Assembly (NCBI GenBank): GCA_001618615.1
Contig: LKHB01000194.1
Span: forward strand, 1 to 64,000
DNA length: 64,000 bases
Direction of reading: 5' to 3'
Origin: Fermentibacter danicus
GTDB taxonomy: Bacteria > Fermentibacterota > Fermentibacteria > Fermentibacterales > Fermentibacteraceae
A program made the position numbers and the translations under genes. Below the pieces are notes generated by a model. The model saw nothing but the letters and a program-made list of their open reading frames with translations. It ran no database searches and was not told where the DNA came from. Positions 9,595 to 17,941 of this stretch are shown here, one piece after another; the first letter of the stretch is position 1, and the number at the start of each line of letters is the position of its first letter.

Positions 9595-10728
9595 ATGACG
9601 GGTTCCGCTCTGATCCTCTCGGCTCTGACCGGTCTGCAGCTCGGCTGGACCGTCGCCCCTGCGACGGCATCCGGGTCTGGCTCGATAACGGTCGATGCGA
9701 TGCTGGAGGAGCACGATCTTGTCTTCGTTACCGAGGATGGTGCAGAAGCCGCGTCTTTCGAAGCCGTGGCGAGCCTTCCCGGGAACGGAGGCGGATTCGC
9801 GAGGAGCGGCGGAACCATAGCACGGGCCGATCTTCCTTTTACCCAGAGGCTGGTCCTGAACGGACTGGAAGCCGGCAGGTACGATCTCGTGCTGATGCTC
9901 AGGGATCTGGAATCCGGCAGGACCACCGTCCGGGAGGCCACCGTGGAGGTTCCGGCCAGAGTCACCGGAAACTGGTCGTCGTCGATGGTACGGATCGAGG
10001 GCGGTACTCAGAGGATATCCGGTTCGGCTGACGTGGCCTGGCAGGTCTTCCCCCCCGAGGGAGAGGAGATACCTGACTCGCTCACGGCTGCATTCCTTCT
10101 GAGAGGCGCTTCCGGCGCTACTGCGGCGGAAGGCTGGATGGAGGAATCCGGAGGTGTGTTCTCGGGTACGATACCTTTGGAGTCCGTGCCCGCCGGCGAC
10201 TACGAACTGGTCATGGCCGCTGTGCTGGGTTCCGAAATCCAGACGGCTTCGGTCCTCTCGATCGAGGTCGAGGAGGACTGGGATCTCTGGGGGCGGGACG
10301 CGAAGGTCACGGCGGAACTGGTCAGACCGATAGCGGAGTCCGGGGTTCTCGGCGACCTCGAGAACGCGGATTCCGAGTCTGGCCGGAGGGCCGTGATGTC
10401 CCAGTTCTGGAAGGATCACGACCCGACACCCATGACGGTGGAAAACGAGTTCCTGGACCAGTATCTGGAGAGGCTGGACTACATCTCGAAGAAGTTCTCG
10501 AGGGCGGGAACGCCCGGCATAGACACGGACATGGGCCGGGTCTATGCGCTTCTGGGCGAACCCGACATGCTCGAGGACATGCCCTTCGAGACCGGCAACT
10601 ACCCGTACCAGGTGTGGACCTACTTCACGCCGTCGATCACCGTACTGTTCGTGGACGAGTACGGAGTGGGGATGTACGACCTGCACACGCCGTGGAGGGA
10701 TATCAGGAGGGCATATGAGAGGATGTAG
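9595..10728 (+). CDS. GWxTD-domain exported protein
   Basis: A 377-residue protein with a signal peptide after the start (SALILSALTGLQLGWTVA), a beta-rich middle part and a C-terminal GWxTD domain: FWKDHDPTPMTVENEF, then a TDMGRVYALLGEPDMLEDMP segment and a WTYF...VLFVD ending. GWxTD domains occur mainly in FCB-group bacteria and their biochemical role is not established. ATG 9595 (GTG 9592 just before it) is preferred because upstream in-frame starts lie inside the porV-like gene and lack a signal peptide. Its end overlaps the next GWxTD gene by 14 bases. Confidence 0.75.
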   Translation: MTGSALILSALTGLQLGWTVAPATASGSGSITVDAMLEEHDLVFVTEDGAEAASFEAVASLPGNGGGFARSGGTIARADLPFTQRLVLNGLEAGRYDLVLMLRDLESGRTTVREATVEVPARVTGNWSSSMVRIEGGTQRISGSADVAWQVFPPEGEEIPDSLTAAFLLRGASGATAAEGWMEESGGVFSGTIPLESVPAGDYELVMAAVLGSEIQTASVLSIEVEEDWDLWGRDAKVTAELVRPIAESGVLGDLENADSESGRRAVMSQFWKDHDPTPMTVENEFLDQYLERLDYISKKFSRAGTPGIDTDMGRVYALLGEPDMLEDMPFETGNYPYQVWTYFTPSITVLFVDEYGVGMYDLHTPWRDIRRAYERM

Positions 10729-12022
10729 AATCTTCCTCCTCCTGACTCTCGCCATGGGTTCGAGCATGGCGGGATCGGGGCTTGCGACCGTATCCTCGGG
10801 CGATCTGAGTTTCTTCATCGACACGGCGGTCTTCCGCCTGGCCGGTACGGATACTCTCGCCCTCGAGGTGTACGAGAGCATCCCGGTCGGCCAGCTCGCC
10901 CAGGACGGGGGTCTGGTCTCCTTCCAGACCGATGCGGTCCTCCTGTCCGCATCCGGCGACACTCTGGCGGTCAGGCAGTGGATCTCCGAAACCGAGTGGA
11001 TCGAGGGCCGTTCGGTCGTCAATTCGACCGTCATGGTCGTCGAGCCCGGTGAACAGACTCTCTCCGTCACCGTTACGGACCTCTCCAACGGAAGGCGGGG
11101 AGCGTCGGCCAGGAACCTTGCGGTGGAAGCCCCATCCGCGATGAGCGAGATGGAGGTTGCCAACATCGTCATGCCGGCCGTGGAGGACTCGCACAATCCC
11201 CTGAGAAAGGGGAATCTCGTGATCTTCCCTGCGGCCGACAGCAGGTTCGACCTGCCCGGCGAATCGATGGCATACATCTACTCCGAGGTCTACGGCATGG
11301 GCGGAGAATCCCTCCGGCGCCAGAGCCGTCTGACGGACGCCTCCGGCGGACTCCTCTTCGCCAGGCCCTGGGATGTGCTCGACATCCCCGAGGGCGCCGA
11401 GGCCGTGGGGCTTCTCGACAGCCTCAGCCTTGCAGGCGCCAGAGTCTCAGGGCTCCACTACCTCGAAGTGGCCCTGGTTGCATCGGGTGACACGCTTCTG
11501 GAGCGCAAGCCGATAATGATAATGAACGAAGCCGGCTCGTCAGCGGGGCCGGTCGTCCAGGCCGGCGGAGGAGGGGCCGCGGACTACCTGGATGAGTTGC
11601 CGCTGCTCCTTACCCCCAGCGAGAAGTCGATCTACGACGGCCTGTCCGATACCGCCGCCCGCGAAGCCTTCTACGGCCGGTACTGGGCGTCCCGGCCCGA
11701 AGCGAGAGCCGACTTCGAAGCGAGGTGCAGGGAGGCCGGGTCGTTCTCCACCGTCTTCAGGGAAGGCTGGCAGACCGACCGGGGAAGGGTGTACATAAAG
11801 TTCGGTCGTCCCGACGATGTCGAGAGGATGCCGCTCCAGGTGGGCACGGCCCCCTTCGAGACCTGGTCCTACGAACAGGGAGGAAGGACTTTCGTATTCG
11901 TCGACACCGATGGAACGGGCAATTACGTTCAGGTCTACTCGACCGTCCCCGGAGAGGTGAGCTACTCCAACTGGGAGAGAATGCTGTCGCCGATCGGGGT
12001 CGGATCGTCGGGAGACATGTGA
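10715..12022 (+). CDS. second GWxTD-domain exported protein
   Basis: A 435-residue paralogue of the preceding gene. It has a signal peptide (MRGCRIFLLLTLAMGSSMAGSG), a beta-rich N-terminal half and a C-terminal GWxTD-type domain: YWASRPEARADFEARCREA, then RGRVYIKFGRPDDVERMP and WSYEQGGRTFVFVDTDG. The start ATG follows CAGGAGG by 4-5 bases and lies inside the previous gene, so the two are translationally coupled. The usual DPTP motif is replaced by RPEA here, so the two copies have diverged. Confidence 0.75.
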   Translation: MRGCRIFLLLTLAMGSSMAGSGLATVSSGDLSFFIDTAVFRLAGTDTLALEVYESIPVGQLAQDGGLVSFQTDAVLLSASGDTLAVRQWISETEWIEGRSVVNSTVMVVEPGEQTLSVTVTDLSNGRRGASARNLAVEAPSAMSEMEVANIVMPAVEDSHNPLRKGNLVIFPAADSRFDLPGESMAYIYSEVYGMGGESLRRQSRLTDASGGLLFARPWDVLDIPEGAEAVGLLDSLSLAGARVSGLHYLEVALVASGDTLLERKPIMIMNEAGSSAGPVVQAGGGGAADYLDELPLLLTPSEKSIYDGLSDTAAREAFYGRYWASRPEARADFEARCREAGSFSTVFREGWQTDRGRVYIKFGRPDDVERMPLQVGTAPFETWSYEQGGRTFVFVDTDGTGNYVQVYSTVPGEVSYSNWERMLSPIGVGSSGDM

Positions 12023-12126
12023 TGAGGAAAGACGAAGATCAAACGACATCCGGGCGCTCTCGGGGCGCCGGGTGGATGCGTTCCGGCAGCGGCGACATGC
12101 TGCCGCTCGTCAGGAGGAGGTTGAGT

Positions 12127-14583
12127 ATGAGAGCAATGACGGGATCCCGCCTGGCAGGCGTTCTGTCTACCGCGGCGGTGCTCCTGTTGCCGGCCCTGGG
12201 CATCGGCACAGCGAATGCTCTGGATGTCGGGGATATGGTGCCTCTGCTGGTGCCGGACCAGTGCCAGTTCCCCTCGGAGCCAGAGACGAAGAACTTCTTC
12301 TGCGTAGCTGTGACCGACCATGCCTACTGGCTGGTTCAGGACTCCACCACTCTCGGTAACAATCCTGATCAATTCCAGCCCCGCGCAGTCTGGGGCGATC
12401 TCATCACCCAGGCGGAGATCGACAGCCTGACCGCCCAGTTCGAGGGCGCCGGCGTCGATGTGTACGGCACCGTAACCGGCTTGTTAGGGCCGGTTCCCGA
12501 CACGGATTCCGATCCCAGGATCTGGATCGTGTTCGCCGACTTCCCGGACTTCTACCAGAATTCGTCCGGTGGCCCGACCCGTGTGAACAGGTGCGCCTAT
12601 GTGCATCCGGACGACCTCGATCCGGATCCCGAGGCCGTCTTCAACGAGCACGACATCTTCTACATCAACGCAGGGCTCATGAAGAACTCCCCCGCAAACG
12701 CATCCAAGCTCCGCACATGGTTCATCCCCTCAGGGCTTGCCATGCTGATCCGGATGGGCGTCCGCCCCGACGAGCAGCTCTGGATATCCCGCGGCCTCGG
12801 CCAGGTTGCGCAGTACGAAGTCTACGGGATAACCAACATCCAGAACACAGCGGGCATCCAGCAGTGCCTCAAGCTCTTCACGGTCGCTCCGGAGATGGAG
12901 CTCACCAACTGGTCATCCGGTAACAAGCCGGGCGACTTCGCGGCCAACCTCGGCCAGGAGCTGCTCTGGTTCATGTACCTGAGGCAGAGGGTCGACGACT
13001 CGATATGCTACGACATCGCCCAGTCAGACACGACCGGGATGCTCGCCATAACAAGGGCCATCGATCCCTCCGTTCCCGACAGCCTTGCTCCCGACCAGCT
13101 CCTGTTCCCGATCTACGAGGACTTCCTGATCGCCAACGTGGTGAACGAACTCAGGAGCGACTACGAGGGCGGGATCTACAGGTACGACTTCCTCGAGGGA
13201 GCTTCCTACGTATTCACGCACAGCGACAAGGTCGCCGCGTTCCTGAATACTTTCGCAGGATACCCGTTCGCTACCTACATACCGGTCGCAGATAAGGGCC
13301 TGAACGCCCCTGCTCTGGCATGCAGGATGGTGAAGTTCACCGGCGACTATTCCGCTGTCCCCACCGTCTACTTCAGCGGAATGTACTCCGACGGCGCCGG
13401 TTCCGGAACAGCCATCGACACGAGGTGGCGGGCGTTCGTGGTGCAGACCGACGGTTCGGACATCGTCGACATAGTCGATCTCGACCTTACCGCGGAAAAC
13501 CTGTACTCGAACACCTTCCCCCTGGCCGGAGGCGGAGACAACTACCTCATCGTCACCCACAACTACCCCCGGGGCGCAACCGGGCTCAGGTTCACCGTCA
13601 GCCAGGACACGGCCGAAAAGGCCATGCTCGTCTCGATGTTCCAGAACCTCGCGAGCCCTCAGTACATGGACATCCTGACGACCCTGTACTACACCGAGAA
13701 CATCCTCCCGCACGGCTTCAACTGGTACGGCCCGTTCCTGGACATCACCCACTTCACGGGTGGAACGGCCGACAGCACGGCCCGCGTCAAGCTGACCTCC
13801 CTCCTGGGAACGGTCTGGACAACCCGCTTCAAGGCCTGGGATTCCGGCAACTACCAGGTGGTCGCCGCCGGTTATGACTCGCTGGGCATCCGCCATGAAC
13901 AGACGCGCGAGCTGGCCGTAGGCTACGTGCAGGCGTCCGGGCTCGTTCTCCAGACCACCGAGGCGCGCATCGACGTCGCCCCCGGCTCGATGGCGCCCGG
14001 AGCCTTCGTCTCGATCGCGGAGACGGACATGCTCGGCCTCGCCGTCCAGTCCGGTCTTGCGATCGCCTCGGTCGAGCCCGCGCTGGAAGGCATCCTGGCC
14101 GGGCCCGTGAGCGTCAGCGACTTCGCCGGAACCATCTCGTTCCCCGCCGAGGGCACGAGAGGTTCGGTCTACCGCTGGACGAACGGCGCGTGGGTCAGGG
14201 TTGACAGCTACTTCCAGAGCGGCAGGATGTGCGCCCCGATAACCGAGGGCGGCGTCTACTCCTATGGAACCGCCCCGGGCGTGGCCTCCCCCGAGCTGCC
14301 CGCGCAGCTCGTGCTCGAGGGCACATGCCCCAACCCGTTCAGCTCCGAGACCGTCATAAGCTTCAGCCTGCCTTCCGCCGGCAACGCTTCACTGAGGGTC
14401 TACGACATGACCGGCAGGATCATCCGTACCATCGCCGACGGTGAGATGGCGGCGTCCACCCACTCGCTGGCATGGGACGGCCGTGACGATTCCGGCAACA
14501 CAGTCGCTGCGGGCGTCTACTTCTGCAGGCTCGAGGCCGCCGGCCAGAGCGCGGTGCAGAAGATGATCCGCATCGCGGAATAA
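12127..14583 (+). CDS. exported protein resembling a metallopeptidase with a degenerate active site, FlgD-like C-terminal domain
   Basis: An 818-residue protein with a signal peptide (GVLSTAAVLLLPALGIGTANA), a region reminiscent of M30-type surface metallopeptidases (AVTDHAYWLVQD..., RIWIVFADF, HDIFYINAG) and a classical FlgD-like C-terminal domain (CPNPFSSETVISFSLPSAG...VYDMTGRIIRTI...GVYFCRLEA). Where relatives have HEFQH followed by WxNEGL, this protein reads IPSGLAMLIRM and WISRGLGQ, so the zinc ligands and catalytic Glu are missing and it is unlikely to be an active protease. ATG 12127 follows AGGAGG by 7-8 bases; an earlier in-frame ATG at 12022 would push the signal peptide inward. The family assignment is tentative. 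Confidence 0.65.
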   Translation: MRAMTGSRLAGVLSTAAVLLLPALGIGTANALDVGDMVPLLVPDQCQFPSEPETKNFFCVAVTDHAYWLVQDSTTLGNNPDQFQPRAVWGDLITQAEIDSLTAQFEGAGVDVYGTVTGLLGPVPDTDSDPRIWIVFADFPDFYQNSSGGPTRVNRCAYVHPDDLDPDPEAVFNEHDIFYINAGLMKNSPANASKLRTWFIPSGLAMLIRMGVRPDEQLWISRGLGQVAQYEVYGITNIQNTAGIQQCLKLFTVAPEMELTNWSSGNKPGDFAANLGQELLWFMYLRQRVDDSICYDIAQSDTTGMLAITRAIDPSVPDSLAPDQLLFPIYEDFLIANVVNELRSDYEGGIYRYDFLEGASYVFTHSDKVAAFLNTFAGYPFATYIPVADKGLNAPALACRMVKFTGDYSAVPTVYFSGMYSDGAGSGTAIDTRWRAFVVQTDGSDIVDIVDLDLTAENLYSNTFPLAGGGDNYLIVTHNYPRGATGLRFTVSQDTAEKAMLVSMFQNLASPQYMDILTTLYYTENILPHGFNWYGPFLDITHFTGGTADSTARVKLTSLLGTVWTTRFKAWDSGNYQVVAAGYDSLGIRHEQTRELAVGYVQASGLVLQTTEARIDVAPGSMAPGAFVSIAETDMLGLAVQSGLAIASVEPALEGILAGPVSVSDFAGTISFPAEGTRGSVYRWTNGAWVRVDSYFQSGRMCAPITEGGVYSYGTAPGVASPELPAQLVLEGTCPNPFSSETVISFSLPSAGNASLRVYDMTGRIIRTIADGEMAASTHSLAWDGRDDSGNTVAAGVYFCRLEAAGQSAVQKMIRIAE

Positions 14584-14597
14584 GGAGGAGGGAGAAC

Positions 14598-15625
14598 ATG
14601 AAGGTACTCAGATCACTGGTTCTCCCGGCCGTGGTCAGCCTGGTGATCTTTGCCGGCTGCAACCCCGAGAATCCAGTCCTTCCGGATCCCAAGTATGCGG
14701 AGGGCTATTGCCAGGACGGCTGGCGCGCCTATGCGGCACACGACTTCGCCCAGGCGCTGGAGTGCTTCCAGGCGGCCATCGATGTCGATGTCACCTACTC
14801 GGAAGCGTACCTCGGGGCCGGCTGGGCCTCTCTGAACGTCTCCGACTACTGGGTCAGGGCCGACGACTACTTCTACATGGCCCTGCAGCAGGACATGGGC
14901 TATGCACCGATCACCTTCACGTCAGGTTCCCTGACTCAGGACACCATGTGGACCGTCTTCGAATGCCTCGACCCCGCCCTGCCCCCCGAGGTGCTCGATC
15001 CGATCCTCGAGCAGACCGCATCTCAGGGAGCTGCATGGGTCGGTGACCAGATCTTCCCGCTCNNATGATCACCACCTTCAACAACACCTCCAGCTTCAAC
15101 TCCCCGATCGACAGCATCGTTCCGGACGGCGAAGGCGACTACTGGGTGCATGTGACGGGCACCTACAAGCGGGTCACTGTCGGTGATCTCCAAATCAGAA
15201 CCTGGATCTCCGTGGACAACGAGATGACGTTCGACTACGCCACGTTCCGTCCCGGCGAGATGACTCAGGTCTCCTACGACGCACTGGCCGGCTGGGTGAT
15301 GCTGCAGCACGCCAGGGGAACCAACGGCGATCCTCTCACCGCGAACGCCGCCTGCTGGGCTCTCGACAGGTCGCTGGACAACTATGTCTTCGGCGAGGGC
15401 GCGTTCCGCAGGAACAACGTCGATCTCGGCAGCGGGATCGAGAACCTCAATCTCGTGCAGATCAAGGGGATGGCCGCCGCGTCGTCCTTCAATGCAAAGT
15501 GGCCGAGGATAGCGCTCTTCGACTGCCGCAGCGAAGGTTACGCCGAAGGCCTGGATGCCGCCAATCCAGATTTCCTCTTGCTGCTCATACAGGAGATCGA
15601 GGAGATGATCGCCTTCCAGGGCTGA
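14598..15625 (+). CDS. TPR-like lipoprotein, interrupted by an assembly gap
   Basis: It begins with a lipoprotein signal (VVSLVIFAGCNPE, lipid-modified Cys at about residue 19). Two helix pairs resembling tetratricopeptide repeats follow (about residues 35-100: GWRAYAAHDFAQALECFQAAID and EAYLGAGWASLNVSDY). NN at 15063-15064 breaks the frame; the second part (15065 onward) is a beta-rich domain ending in ELLIQEIEEMI-like helices. It is the last gene of the + strand envelope block, followed by a terminator. Its specific role is unknown. Confidence 0.7.
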
Positions 15626-15655
15626 TCCTCCTACGGTTTCTTCCGGATCGATCGA

Positions 15656-15677
15656 GGGGGCTCCCCGCGGAGCCCCC
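15656..15677 (+). terminator. transcription terminator after the lipoprotein gene
   Basis: A perfect nine-base stem, GGGGGCTCC (15656-15664) with GGAGCCCCC (15669-15677), around the loop CCGC, is followed by a pyrimidine-rich tail (TCCCCTTATCACC). It sits about 30 bases after the lipoprotein stop codon. Confidence 0.65.
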
Positions 15678-15694
15678 TCCCCTTATCACCTTAT

Positions 15695-15721
15695 CAGATC
15701 GTTTTTACAATCTGGACCAAA
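15695..15721 (+). repeat. 27-bp repeat A, left of rayT
   Basis: It starts CAGATCGTTTTTACAATC and ends GGACCAAA. Its inverted partner A' at 16906-16932 matches at 26 of 27 bases. It is a sister of repeat B, 17 bases downstream, and differs from it only in the central few bases. Confidence 0.85.
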
Positions 15722-15738
15722 TTCCACCCAGGACCGAC

Positions 15739-15765
15739 CAGATCGTTTTTAACATTTGGACCAAA
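15739..15765 (+). repeat. 27-bp repeat B, left of rayT
   Basis: It starts CAGATCGTTTTTAACATT and ends GGACCAAA. Its inverted partner B' at 16949-16975 is an exact match over 27 bases. A and B stand in the same orientation, B nearer the transposase gene. Confidence 0.87.
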
Positions 15766-15850
15766 CTGCAGATCACACCGGCAGCTCTGAGCCTGGATCA
15801 TCCCATTCGCAGGTCATGTTCGGGGGGTACCCCTTGCATTTCGGTTCCGA

Positions 15851-16825
15851 ATGAACGACAATGGAAGCATGAGATACCAATCGAGGCTCGATCGACCTGG
15901 AAGCACGCATCACGTCATGTGCCGCGCCGTCGACGGTTGTGCCCCCTTCATCGACTTGGAATCGGCGGCTATGATGCTCGCCAGCATAGAGAAGAGCAAC
16001 GCGAAATACCGCCATACGATCCTGGCCTGGGCGCTGATGCCCAATCACCTGCATCTCCTGGTCAGATGCGGCGAGGAGTCCCTTTCCGGATTCATAAGGT
16101 CTATGCTGGTCCGTTTCGCCATGATCTACAACCGGGAGCATAAGCGGCGTGGGCATCTCTTCCAGGGCAGATTCAGATCGATCCTCGTCGAGGACGGTCG
16201 GTATGTGCTCCAGCTCATTCGCTACATACATCTGAATCCTGTCCGCGCTGGAATCGTCCATTCTCTCAACCAGCTCGACCGATACCCGCTTACGGGGCAC
16301 CGGGGCTTCATCACCGGCATGCCCGAACCCTGGCACGATGTCACCGAGTTGCGAAGAGTCCTGTCCGACCCGGGAGCCGAGCCGATGGAGAACTACCTGA
16401 AGCTTCTCAAGGAGGGCCAGGATGCAGAAACGGACGCCATGGAAATGACTGCGGGCAACTGGCTGCTCGGAAAGGCGGGCCTCGTAGCCCCCAGGTCGGA
16501 TTCACTGTCGGCGAGGAGATACAACTTCTGGGGCGCTGTGCTCGGATCGCGCGAATTTGCTGTCGATGTCGCGCGAACCATGGCCGGGAGCGGAGCAGGT
16601 ATCTCCAGAGCGAGGGAGAACCTCGACGAAATGGTCGCACAGGAATTCGGTGCCGATGGAGCATACCTCATGCTGGCAAGGTCGGATTCGAAATCTTCCG
16701 CCGCCGCCGTTGCGAGGCGCAGGTTGGCGGCCTTTCTGCACGAAAAGGCCGGTTTGTCAGCGAGTCAGATCGCCAGATACCTCCGAAAGGCTCCATCGGC
16801 AGTTTCCAGGATGCTGAAGAGCTGA
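15851..16825 (+). CDS. rayT: REP-associated tyrosine transposase (RayT, IS200-like Y1 family)
   Basis: The 324-residue protein has an N-terminal Y1 transposase domain: HHVMCRAVDG (first strand), MPNHLHLLV (HUH metal-binding motif) and YNREHKRRGHLFQGRFRS with IRYIHLNPVRAG, the signature of RayT proteins. The C-terminal end (LSASQIARYLRKAPSAVSRMLKS) is a DnaA-like helix-turn-helix, a common tail in long RayT members. Such single-copy enzymes cut single-stranded DNA at palindromic repeats and usually mobilise only those repeats. The start is uncertain: ATG 15851 lacks a clear ribosome site, and ATG 15869 would also retain the domain. Two pairs of inverted 27-bp repeats bracket it. Confidence 0.88.
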   Translation: MNDNGSMRYQSRLDRPGSTHHVMCRAVDGCAPFIDLESAAMMLASIEKSNAKYRHTILAWALMPNHLHLLVRCGEESLSGFIRSMLVRFAMIYNREHKRRGHLFQGRFRSILVEDGRYVLQLIRYIHLNPVRAGIVHSLNQLDRYPLTGHRGFITGMPEPWHDVTELRRVLSDPGAEPMENYLKLLKEGQDAETDAMEMTAGNWLLGKAGLVAPRSDSLSARRYNFWGAVLGSREFAVDVARTMAGSGAGISRARENLDEMVAQEFGADGAYLMLARSDSKSSAAAVARRRLAAFLHEKAGLSASQIARYLRKAPSAVSRMLKS

Positions 16826-16905
16826 TCCGACAACGCTTCCATTCTTTCCAGATTCCTTGAGAAAGTGCTGTAAGAAGCAGGTGGGCCTTTCTGCCTTCCA
16901 GCACG

Positions 16906-16932
16906 TTTGGTCCAAATTGTAAAAACGATCTG
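16906..16932 (-). repeat. 27-bp repeat A', right of rayT
   Basis: Inverted copy of repeat A (26 of 27 bases), beginning TTTGGTCCAAATTGT on the + strand. It lies about 80 bases after the transposase stop. Confidence 0.85.
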
Positions 16933-16948
16933 AAAGGGCTCGCGCGCG

Positions 16949-16975
16949 TTTGGTCCAAATGTTAAAAACGATCTG
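16949..16975 (-). repeat. 27-bp repeat B', right of rayT, overlaps the end of the lipoprotein gene
   Basis: Exact inverted copy of repeat B. It contains the TAA stop and the last codons (Asp-Arg-Phe) of the leftward lipoprotein gene, so the outermost repeat is also coding sequence. Confidence 0.87.
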
Positions 16976-17927
16976 GAAGGGTCGGGGTGATCCAGAAGAT
17001 GTCGTAGCTGGCGCCGGGGTGCCTTCTGTCGGAGCTGAAGGCTATCCAATCGCTTACAGGGTTCCAGGCGGGGTAGATGTCGTCCGCTGGATCATCCGTG
17101 ACCTTGAAGAGATCTCCTGTGCCTGTGTTCCCGACCCATATCTCGAAGTTTCCGGTCCTGTCGGACGAGAAAGTGAACCAGCCGCCGCCGTGACCCCAGC
17201 ATGGGTGCATGTCGTTGCTGGAACCGCCGACCACTTCATGGGCATCGCTTCCGTCGGGTCTGACCACCCAGATGTCCGACTGACCGGATTCCCTTCGCTC
17301 GAAGATGATCCAGTCGCCATCCGGAGAATAGGAAGGCATGAGGCAGTCCACTCCTCCGGGAGTGAAGAGAGGAGTCGGTGACACTTCGTCGAATGCCGTG
17401 ATCCACAGCCCCCAGGCTCCGTTGTCGAAGGTGGACATGATGACGCTGTCCGCCCCGGGGTTCCACGATGGATGCCTGTGTTCGAGGCTGTCGTACAGGA
17501 ACAGGTGGACATCGGCGAGATTCCCCTGGATCCACCTGATTTCCGTAGAATTGTCGTTCCTTATGGCCGAATAGATGATCTTCCCGACCTCTCCGCCCAC
17601 GGCATCCGACCAGCAGCCGTTCGGGCCGTTGGATTCGTCGAGGTTGGAAAATGTTCTGAGGGATGGGTCGGATCCGTAACTGTAGCCATAGATGCCGGGA
17701 TTGCCGGAATAGTCGGAGCAGAACAGCAGTACGTTCCCTCCGGGGTTGAAGGCGAGCGCGGTATCCGAGTGTGGAGCGGGTGAGCCGATGTAGTACTCGG
17801 CGCCGTCCGGCCAGGGCTGGAACCCCTGGGGATTGCTGCCGCAGGATGCTGCAATGAGCGCAGCCGCTATCAATGCCGCCGGCACCTGATGCACCTGCCG
17901 GATCCGAGTGCTCGTTTCGTTTGTCAT
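16962..17927 (-). CDS. PD40/TolB-like beta-propeller lipoprotein
   Basis: A 321-residue lipoprotein with signal and lipobox LIAASCGS (Cys at about residue 28). The body consists of repeated PD40-type blades: FNPGGNVLLFCSDYSGNPGIY, YSPDGDWIIFERRESGQSDIWVV, WGHGGGWFTFSSDRTGNFEIWV and WNPVSDWIAFSSDRRHPGASYDI. Such propellers bind proteins or glycans at the periplasmic or outer-membrane surface. The inner ATG at 17927 is preferred over 17945, which would overlap murA. It lies 15 bases downstream of murA on the same strand and probably ends that operon. Its stop codon lies within repeat B'. Confidence 0.82.
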   Translation of the reverse strand: MTNETSTRIRQVHQVPAALIAAALIAASCGSNPQGFQPWPDGAEYYIGSPAPHSDTALAFNPGGNVLLFCSDYSGNPGIYGYSYGSDPSLRTFSNLDESNGPNGCWSDAVGGEVGKIIYSAIRNDNSTEIRWIQGNLADVHLFLYDSLEHRHPSWNPGADSVIMSTFDNGAWGLWITAFDEVSPTPLFTPGGVDCLMPSYSPDGDWIIFERRESGQSDIWVVRPDGSDAHEVVGGSSNDMHPCWGHGGGWFTFSSDRTGNFEIWVGNTGTGDLFKVTDDPADDIYPAWNPVSDWIAFSSDRRHPGASYDIFWITPTLPDRF

Positions 17928-17941
17928 GGATGTCCGCCCCG

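Noticed and set aside
6339..9965. 1208-codon open frame on the - strand
   Set aside because: It is antisense to two well-supported exported-protein genes and a GWxTD gene; its composition (Val/Gly/Asp/Arg/His-rich) is what GC-rich reverse frames give.
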